This document shows, in pieces, positions 57,044-64,000 of a DNA stretch of 64,000 nucleotides; position 1 is the first letter of the stretch, and every line of letters starts with the position of its first letter. Under the pieces are notes generated by a model, which did not search any database, had not been told where the DNA came from, and worked only from the letters and a program-made list of their open reading frames with translations. Location: contig OZ026595.1 of the NCBI GenBank assembly GCA_964020085.1, forward strand, positions 12,456,151 through 12,520,150. Direction: 5' to 3'. Origin of the DNA: Micromussa lordhowensis. Lineage: Eukaryota > Cnidaria > Anthozoa > Scleractinia > Lobophylliidae. The position numbers and the translations under genes were made by a program.

Positions 57044-57200
57044 TGTAACATATTGGCACGAAATTAGCACCTATTGTATGTTACTTTGTAGATGCATATA
57101 TAAGTAGGTTAACATTATGGAAATGTAGACATCACACATACATGTATCCATGCGGTGTGAGTGAACAAGCGGAATAAAACTTTATCGACAACCGACTACA
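57044..57200 (+). repeat. Gypsy-2 3' LTR (intact)
   Basis: 157 bp. Matches the 5' LTR except for the inserted MITE, a few substitutions and a six-base acatgt duplication. Confidence 0.92.
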
Positions 57201-57205
57201 GGTAA

Positions 57206-58942
57206 GTTGACAGTCCCTCGAAGCTCGATACTCGAAACTCAATTCTCAATCCTTGATTCTTGAAAACTTTGAGGATCGAGGCTCGAGTCGAGCTTCGAGA
57301 CGTTCAAGGCCGTTCGAGAATTTATTGAGACCGTTCGAGAATTTATCGAGTCGAGTTTCGAGACTTTCGAGTATGAAAAACAAAGGACTTTTCACGCGAT
57401 TAACTTATGACACGTCTGAATCTTGAGCTTTCTTTACCGGTAGATCTATTTTGAGTTCACTCAGGTCCCGGCATAATTTCACGCCGAATCTGTTTATAAG
57501 AAAATTTGTTACGGAGTTTTTCTTTTACCAAACCGAAATCTTTCTTGGACGAGTTTTACAAAATACTCGCTTAAAGAAAACGCGTAACTACCCCCATGAC
57601 TTTGTCGTTGTTTCGGACGGTAACGCAGTCATGTACACTTCACGGCATCGCCTTGCACCAAAATGCTTACCTAATTTATCAGGTTTCTTTTCCCTCATTA
57701 GAAGTTCTTTTACCTTTTAGTGAATGAATTTTACATCCTTTTAAAAATCTTTAACATATTGCATCGAGACAGTTAACTTTGGGAGGCTAATAAGGTAGTC
57801 ATTTTTCACGGGATTAATTATCTCCACGCGCTGTAAATATTTCCGAGTTCATGATCGATCGGCGACATTCAGGCAGCGGTCTTATCAGTTGTTTATTTTG
57901 AAATGAGTGTATCCTTCTTTCAGATTTTTTTTTTTGATTCAAAATATCTGTTTTTCGCTCATGCAGACATAAGCGAATGGATCCTTGATGTTGGCGAAGT
58001 GAACGTACGGAAAATGTTATGTTATTTGATCTAAGACGTTGGCGAATGAGACGTTGGCGAAACGACCGGATACCATTTGATCGAGACATAATTGTTGTGA
58101 CCTCGATCAATGGTACTTTTTCATTCGATGCATTATTCCTTTACGAGAATTTTAAGACAGATACCGGTATATTACAGATATTTTGTCAATATGAATTTCT
58201 TAATAGATTTCACTGAATTTCTTGGTCAAGTTTGTCGCGCCGCGCTGGGACAGAAATATTTAAGTCGTCGCATAATTTATCTCTTAATCTCTAGTGAAAG
58301 TAAATACTGCTCTAAGAGTCATATTTTTTCGAGAAATTTCATTCATCTACATGTACATGTATGAAAATATGTCAGGCGGATCTCGTAACTAAAAACATAC
58401 TTTTTTCGCAATTAGCGTTTGTTTACATTTTGAGCGGCCAGCTGAAGTCGCGCAAATGAAAACAACACACTCACTCCGGGTTGTAGTCACACAAAAAAAA
58501 AGAGAAAAAAATTACTCGCTCTGGTAGGAAAAGTTATAGACGCAGAGAGATGTTAAGTTAGTTTGCTGTCAGAGCTATCCGCTTCAGTGTATCTAAGCGA
58601 GCCGCATGCCGTGTCTTGCAGAAAATGCACAACATGAAAAAATATTTGCACACATTTAAAAGCGGGTTTGCGCGAATAAAGCCGCGCGTCAATTGTTTTG
58701 TTCATCTCTATTGTTTTGTTTTCGAGAATTAAATCGTTTCCTCCAAATCTCTGTTTGAGATCCTCGAAAAATTCTTCAAGTGTCTCGAAACTCAAAACGC
58801 GATCCTTGAAACACGATCCTCGATCCTCGAAAATCGAAACTCGATACTCGAGCCTCGAAACTCGATTCTCGATTCTCGAAAACACGATCGATCGAGAATC
58901 GACTTTCGAGTCGACACTGTCAACTTACCTTTGAGCGGTACT
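57206..58942. mobile_element. Word element E: CTCGA arrays, mariner-like TIRs
   Basis: The TIR continues from 52187 as gttgacagt and is matched by actgtcaacttacctttgag to 58942. Left array 57223-57375 and right array 58760-58912 consist of CTCGA-based words (actcgaaactc, gatactcgag, ttcgagaattta). The right array even opens a heptad-like frame (SRLEYRVSIFEDR). Interior without recognised coding. Total without Gypsy-2 is about 1.75 kb, close to elements A and G. Confidence 0.75.
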
Positions 58943-59010
58943 TTATACGCGTATTGGAATTCGTGCATTTCGCGTATGTGTTGGTTTGCTTATTTCTGAG
59001 CGGGACTGTA
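58943..59010. mobile_element. Word element D, right end with TIR
   Basis: After element E the tatacgcgtattgg words resume, then ggtttgcttatttctgagcg ends in GGGACTGTA at 59010. This is an inverted mariner-type terminus like that starting at 60969 (CAGTACCGCTCAGAACTAAG). Confidence 0.6.
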
Positions 59011-59117
59011 TGTGCGTATATGCGCATTTTTATACGCACATACGCGCATTTTATATGCACATACGCGTATATTTATATGCACATACACATATATTTATAC
59101 GCACATACGCGTATGCT
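59011..59117. repeat. 22-bp minisatellite (atacgcacatacgcgtattt)
   Basis: Four to five units of about 22 bp. It is interrupted by element G at 59118 and resumes at 60925-60968, so it predates G. Confidence 0.75.
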
Positions 59118-60924
59118 TACAGTACAGGTCAGAGATAAGCGGCCTATACGCACACGCAAAACGCATGCACCATTTTCGCGCACACGCGTGTTAAAAAACG
59201 CGTTGGAAAATGAGCGTGTTTCCTTTTGTTATTCACTCTGATAACTGTGCTTTGTGTGGCATTCTTCTTTACAACAGAAAACAAAACAAAAGGCAATTCC
59301 CACAAACGCCGCTAAAAGGATATCTCCACCGACAAAGCAAAGCAAAGCAACAGCCGATGCGTTTTTCCTTTGCCGTGTTTTTCGATCGGGTTCTACTATC
59401 ATATCACCGAACGAATGAAAAACAAGTTTGAATTTTCATATATCTGGTTCTACAAGTCATAAGCAAGTGCTTAGAACGGGAAAACACGTTGTTGTTGGAG
59501 TTTTAATTTGTAATGAAATTTATTTTGATGCGCCAGACATGAACAGTAATTGTGAGCGAACTTGAATTATGTTGTTTTCAACACGACATGCGACGCAACA
59601 TTTGTCGTTGTCACGATTTTGTGACGTAAAGTTTGAGAAAAGAAACTGATTCTTATCTCTTATTCTGTAAGGCGTAAGAAAGTGCTTTAAATGGGAAATG
59701 TTTCTTTGTTTAGCTTTTATTGGAAAGGAAATCTATATTGACGAGACAGACATAACGAATTTTTGCGAGCGTTGTATGAAAAGTCAGACGGGCGATGCGT
59801 CATGTGTGATAACAGATTCTTTTGATGATTTCTCGACGGGAAGTTTTTAATTTTTGTATCACTGGTTTTATAAGGCGCAAGAAAGCTCTTGAAAAGAAAA
59901 AATGTTCTGTTATTTAAGCTCTTTTTTTAAATGAAATTCATTTTGACGTGCTAGACAAGACGAGTTTTCGCGAGCGAATTGTATGTATGTTATGTCAATA
60001 ATGACAAGCGACGCGTCCTGTGTGATAGCCGATTATTTTGACGATTTCACGACAGGAAGTTTTTAATTTTCATATCTCTGGTTTTATAAGGCGTAAGAAA
60101 GCGCTAGAAACGGGAAAATGTTCCGTTGTTTAAGCTATTATTGGAAATGAAATTATTTTTAACGCACCAGACAAAACGGGTTTTGGTGAGCGGATTACAT
60201 CCCTCTCATTTTTACAAAGACATGCGACTCGCGTAACTTTGTGTGACAATTCTTTGGACGATTTCGCGACAAGAAGTTTTGAATTTTCATATCTCTGGTT
60301 TTATAAGGTGTAAGAAAGTACTTGAAACGGGAAAATGTTCCATTGTTTAAGCTCTTATTGGAAATGAAATTATTTTTGACGCGCCAAACAAGACGGGTTT
60401 TTGCAAGCGGATTACATCTCTCTCATTTTTACAAAGACATGCGACTCTCGTCGACTTGTGTGACAATAATAGTAACCGATTCTTTTGACGATTTCACGTC
60501 AAGAAGTTCTGACTTTTCATATCTCTGGTTCTACAAAGCATAAGAAAGTGCTTTAAACGGGAAAGGGTTAATATTTTAACGCGTCCGATGTAAATATTAT
60601 TGGGCGAGCAAATTGTTGCCATGTTGTTTTAATCAAGACACGCGACACGTCATGTGTGATTTCGTAACTGGAAGTTTGGAGTTTTTATCCTTGGTTCTTG
60701 ACGGCGTAAGCATACAACATAATGTAATTTAGCTTGAATTAGAGAGCATCGATGCTGTGTCTGGCGAAACATGATGACAAACAGCTATCAAAACTAACAA
60801 TAAAATAACTCTGATAGGCGAACAATAGGCTAACTCATAAATACTAATGACTTTGGTTTGTGCGCGTATTTCATGCGCGTGTCAAAGACGCATTTTGGGC
60901 CCAATATCTTCGACCTGTACTGTA
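59118..60924. mobile_element. Word element G: TACAGTACAGGTC TIRs, ACGCG words, tandem core
   Basis: TIRs TACAGTACAGGTC at 59118 and the inverse GACCTGTACTGTA ending 60924, each with TA. Left words: cgcacacgcg, aacgcgttgg, atacgcacacgc. Right words: tgcgcgtattt, catgcgcgtgtc. The interior is mostly a degenerate tandem repeat (59430-60715). Length 1.8 kb, as for A and E. No coding. Confidence 0.7.
59430..60715 (+). repeat. Tandem repeat of about 170-230 bp, about six units, inside G
   Basis: Anchor phrase 'tctctggttttataaggcgt' recurs near 59446, 59670, 59858, 60076, 60292, 60521 and 60690. Each unit continues aaacgggaaaatgttcc, tattggaaatgaaattattt, gacgcgccagacaagacggg and gacgatttcacgacaagaag. 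Divergence is moderate. Confidence 0.85.
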
Positions 60925-60968
60925 TATGCACATACACATATATTTATACGCCTATACGCGTATATTCA
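60925..60968. repeat. 22-bp minisatellite, part right of element G
   Basis: Continuation of 59011-59117 (atgcacatacacatatattt, then atacgcctatacgcgtat). Confidence 0.7.
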
Positions 60969-61110
60969 TACAGTACCGCTCAGAACTAAGCAAACATCGC
61001 ACACGCGTTGTTAACGCACACCCAACGCGTTAAATTTGCTCACGCATTTTAGCCAACGTGTTTACACAGTTTACACAGCGTCTCTCGCAGATGTGAAGGT
61101 CGATAATTTT
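60969..61110 (+). mobile_element. Left end of another word element (AACGCGTT words)
   Basis: TA + CAGTACCGCTCAGAACTAAG at 60969, then cacacgcgttgttaacgcac and caacgcgttaaat words. The right end was not found before the next terminus at 61726. Confidence 0.55.
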
Positions 61111-61169
61111 ACAGGAGATTGATATTCTCTTTTTTCGCCGTTATTGTATAGCACAAAGAGTCAAACAAA

Positions 61170-61560
61170 ACAATCTTTTTTTCTTATTTGCGATGGAATG
61201 AATGAAAACAAATCGTGTAGGTAACGATTATATCATGGACGTTGATTACAGCTTGGGCAAGAGAAGTAAACATTTGCCAGTCTCGTCAATTGTCTTTTCT
61301 CATGTCGGCCAAAAATGTTCCAGCCAGCCAGCCGAATTTAAGAGCTTGCATTTTGCTTGGCATTTTGCGGCCTAATTAGCTATTGTCCTCTTCAAGTGTC
61401 GCAAAAACTTCTTGATCGCTTGGATGCCTCAAATCTGAATGACTTGTATGGTTCAAAAGGATGAATATCTTATTTGCGATGGAATGAATGAAAACAAATC
61501 GTGTATGTAATGATTATAAAACAGCTGGACTTTTGCCAGTCTCGTGCTTTCTCGCATTTG
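61170..61560 (+). repeat. Partial direct duplication, spacing about 295 bp
   Basis: cttatttgcgatggaatgaa plus tgaaaacaaatcgtgtag at about 61176 recurs at about 61471, followed in both by a gccagtctcgt phrase. Confidence 0.75.
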
Positions 61561-61725
61561 CCAAAAAAAATGTTTCATTCAGGCGCATCGTTTAAAAGCC
61601 CTTATCCTTACATGTATAATAAACCGCAGAACATATTTTTGCGAATGACTGAATTAATTCTCAAAAATTTCCTCAAATGCTAAGCCTAAATATTACTTGA
61701 AATTACTTGAAATTAAACAAAGGTC

Positions 61726-61850
61726 TACAGTACCGCTCAAAAGTAAGTTACCACCTCTCGTCTCGTTTCTTGCGAGACGAGTCTCGTTTCTCTCGAGACA
61801 TTTCTCGTTTCTCGCGAGCCTCGTCTCGTTTCTCTCGAGAATCACTGATG
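61726..61850 (+). mobile_element. Left end of word element F (CTCGTTTC/GCGAGA words)
   Basis: TA + CAGTACCGCTCAAAAGTAAG at 61726, then ttaccacctctcg and an array of tctcgtttctcgcgag / ctctcgagac words to about 61845. The right end is not in the window. Confidence 0.6.
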
Positions 61851-62159
61851 TGTTTAGTATGGCATATATTACACGTAGGAAACCGGTTATGTGTAAACGA
61901 TTTGATGTCAAATCGATGGGACCAAAATATGCATCGATCGTTTGTTCGATTCATTTCGAACAAAGGTGAAATCGAACATCGAACGTAACCAGAAGCAGAG
62001 TTCTATGCGTTTCAATTCACGAGTCTTCCTCACTCCGAATGATCAGAACGATTCAGCCACCTACGATTGCTCGCTCTGCAATAACAGCTAACTCAAACAA
62101 ACATTTAATTTTGTGTAGGAATAAAATGTTCCGGCCTTCAGCATGTGCCGGCGAGTCAA

Positions 62160-62800
62160 TTGTTTATAAATGGGAGTCATAAAAGCTTCACAGAAATTGT
62201 TCAAAAAATTATATCTCCGGTTCTATTTGGCATAAATCGTTCATTCACACGTTTAAATACTCAATCTTTGAAGGCAGGAGTTTGTATCAAAGTTTCTGAG
62301 ATGCGCCGTTTACATTACAAGTAGTTTTAATTTTTTTTTTCCCAGCGCGAGTTTTGTCTGGCAGTACCAGGCGACCAGTTGGCGACATTAATGAACATTT
62401 CATTGTTTTCCGAAACGTCGAGGCAAACATGCACTAAATATATTCCAGTTCCATTTGGCATACATAGATCATTCAAACGCTCAAATACCATATCTTTTGT
62501 ATCAAAGTTTCTTAGATGCGCCGTTTACATTACAAGTAGTTTTAAATTATTCTTCCAGCACGAGTTTTGTCTAGCGTCAAGCGTCGACCAGTCGACAACA
62601 TTAAGAAGCTTTTATTGTTTTACGAAACGCCGAGGCAAACACTAAAAATATTTCCAATTCTATTCGGCATACATCGTTAATTCAAACGCCTAAATACTAT
62701 ATCTTTGAAGATAGGAGTTTCTAATAATGTTTATGTGATGCGACGTATACATTAAGTCAATGTTTCTGCAAGGGAAAGTTCTGTCTAGCACGCGTGTTTA
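62160..62800 (+). repeat. Tandem repeat of about 225 bp, nearly three units
   Basis: Phrases tatctccggttctatttggc, gatgcgccgtttacattaca, gcgcgagttttgtctggc and ccgaaacgtcgaggcaaac recur near 62200, 62440 and 62650. The third unit is incomplete. Confidence 0.8.
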
Positions 62801-62870
62801 GATAACGGCTTAATTCGTAGTAACTCTGTCTGTACATACGAGCAAGTCTTGAAGCCAGTTAGTTCGTCGG

Positions 62871-64000
62871 TAGGAATCGTACTATTACCGACCTCGAGGT
62901 CGCCACTAACCAAGTGACTTAGTGGCTACCTTTCCGTCGGAATATGTACCTAGAACCTCGAGGTCGCCACTAACCCAGTGACTTAGTGGCTACCTTAAGG
63001 TCGGACTATATACATAAAACCTCGAGGTCGCCACTAACCCAATGACTTAGTGGCTACCTTCAGGTCGGAATATATACATAAAACCTCGAGGTCGCCACTA
63101 ACCCAATGACTTAGTGGCTACCTTAAGGTCGGAATATATACATAGAACCTCAAGGTCGCCACTAACCCAATGACTTAGTGGCTACCTTAAGGTCGGAATA
63201 TATGCATTAGGGCCTCCAGGTCGCCACTAACCCAATGACTTAGTGGCTACCTTCGGGTCGGAATATATACATAGAACCTCGAGGTCACCACTAACCGGCC
63301 AATGACTTAGTGGCTACCTTCAGGTCAGACTATATACATTGAACCTCAAGGTCGCCACTAACCCAATGACTTAGTGGCTACCTTCAGGTCGGACTATATA
63401 CATAGAACCTCGAGGTCGCCACTAACCCAATGACTTAGTGGCTACCTTCAGGTCGGAATTTATAGACATAGAACCTCGAGGTCGCCACTAACCCAATGAC
63501 TTAGTGGCTACCTTCAGGTCGGAATATATACATAGAACCTCGAGGTCACCACTAACCCAATGACTTAGTGGCTACCTTCAGGTCGGACTATGTACATAGA
63601 ACCTCGAGGTCGCCACTAACCCAATGACTAAGTGGCTACCTTCAGGTCGGACTATATACATAGAACCTCGAGGTCGCCACTAACCCAATGACTTAGTGGC
63701 TACCTTCAGGTCAGACTATATACATAGAACCTCGAGGTCGCCACTAACCCAATGACTTAGTGGCTACCTTCAGGTCGGACTATATACATAGAACCTCGAG
63801 GTCGCCAGTAACCCAATGACTTAGTGGCTACCTTCAGGTCGGAATATATACCTCGAGGTCGCCACTAACCCAATGACTTAGTGGCTACCTTCGGGTCGGA
63901 ATATATACATAGAACCTCGAGGTCGCCACTAACCCAATGACTTAGTGGCTACCTTCAGGTCGGACTATATACATAGAACCTCGAGGTCGCCAGTCACCCA
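62871..64000 (+). repeat. 64-bp satellite array, about 17.5 units, open at window end
   Basis: The unit runs acctcgaggtcgccactaac, ccaatgacttagtggctacc, ttcaggtcggactatatac, atag. Each unit contains the palindrome acctcgaggt and the hairpin GCCACTAA...TTAGTGGC (8-bp arms, 9-base loop). Units differ mainly in t/g after 'cct', in the (a/c)tatata part and in small indels (4 bp inserted near 63296; a shortened unit near 63850). The array continues past 64000. Confidence 0.95.

Larger units (their letters stand above)
52188..57200 (+). mobile_element. Gypsy-2: Ty3/Gypsy LTR retrotransposon, nearly complete
   Basis: TGTAACATATTGGCACG starts both LTRs (52188 and 57044), and CCGACTACA ends both (52632 and 57200). 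Target duplication ggtaa at 52183-52187 and 57201-57205. Primer-site-like TGGTGGCAGCG at 52633 and polypurine tract aagagaaggggat before 57044. Coding order gag, zinc knuckles, protease, RT, RNase H, integrase, typical of Mag/SURL-type elements. The 5' LTR is longer because it carries a 290-bp hairpin insertion. A few frameshifts and stops disrupt the ORFs. Confidence 0.94.

Noticed and set aside
58553..58885. Minus-strand frame with SRLEYRVSIFEDR heptad-like repeats
   Set aside because: It reads through the CTCGA word array of element E, and the period comes from the words. No evidence of a coiled-coil gene.
62871..64000. Regular repeat array that could be mistaken for a CRISPR array
   Set aside because: The whole 64-bp unit repeats with no unique spacers, and the setting is eukaryotic. 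It is a satellite.

Overview
This is a eukaryotic (metazoan) repeat island with no complete host gene that I can support. The mixture points to a cnidarian, most likely an anthozoan such as a stony coral: BEL/Pao and Gypsy LTR retrotransposons, a tyrosine-recombinase (DIRS/Ngaro-like) element, several LINE fragments, a Penelope-like remnant, a Kolobok DNA transposon with a THAP-domain transposase, foldback hairpins and mariner-like inverted-repeat elements. The assignment rests on repeat style and remembered cnidarian repeat motifs, not on a marker gene.

Layout. 1-7.3 kb: BEL-1 on the minus strand (707-7165, 328-bp LTRs, TSD gaaat), inserted in the 3' end of an L1-like LINE coding region that resumes at 7171. 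7.3-11 kb: AT-rich DNA, a foldback repeat and a minus-strand LINE tail. 11.8-13.6 kb: a decayed Gypsy (Mag-like) element. 13.76-18.7 kb: an element with split direct repeats (A1-ORFs-B1-A2-B2) carrying gag, RT-RNase H and tyrosine recombinase. 19.73-25.73 kb: a Kolobok element with TTAA target duplication. Its nine-exon transposase frame (875 codons plus stop) is uninterrupted on the minus strand. From the opposite end it carries a decayed plus-strand gene resembling the C-terminal domain of P2X7-like proteins. 31.1-33.2 kb: a CR1/L2-like LINE with a foldback MITE in it. 34.5-35.8 kb: an unrecognised intronless pseudogene. 45.5-51.45 kb: BEL-2 (plus strand, 275-bp LTRs, TSD gtgtc) inserted in another LINE. 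52.19-57.2 kb: Gypsy-2 (TSD ggtaa). 62.9 kb to the window end: a 64-bp satellite that continues beyond the window.

The most unusual feature is a group of about 1.75-3.1 kb elements bounded by inverted repeats, mostly of mariner type (TA + CAGTAC...). Their ends hold dense arrays of short palindromic words, and each element has its own word: GAACGCGTTC at 26.4-28.3 kb, CCGTTCGAACGG at 36.2-39.3 kb, TTTAAACG at 43.2 kb, TACGCGTATA and CTCGA types at 52-59 kb, ACGCG/GCGCG types at 59.1-60.9 kb, and CTCGTTTC/GCGAGA at 61.7 kb. Two of them (26.4 and 36.2 kb) share a homologous interior yet use different words. This pattern is my main candidate for something undescribed.

The genes do not form a host pathway. 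Each mobile element carries its own replication machinery (gag/protease/RT/RNase H/integrase, RT/tyrosine recombinase, or DDE transposase). The nesting gives relative ages: LINE before BEL-1, LINE before BEL-2, and word elements D before E before Gypsy-2. Gypsy-2 itself was hit by a hairpin MITE in only one LTR.
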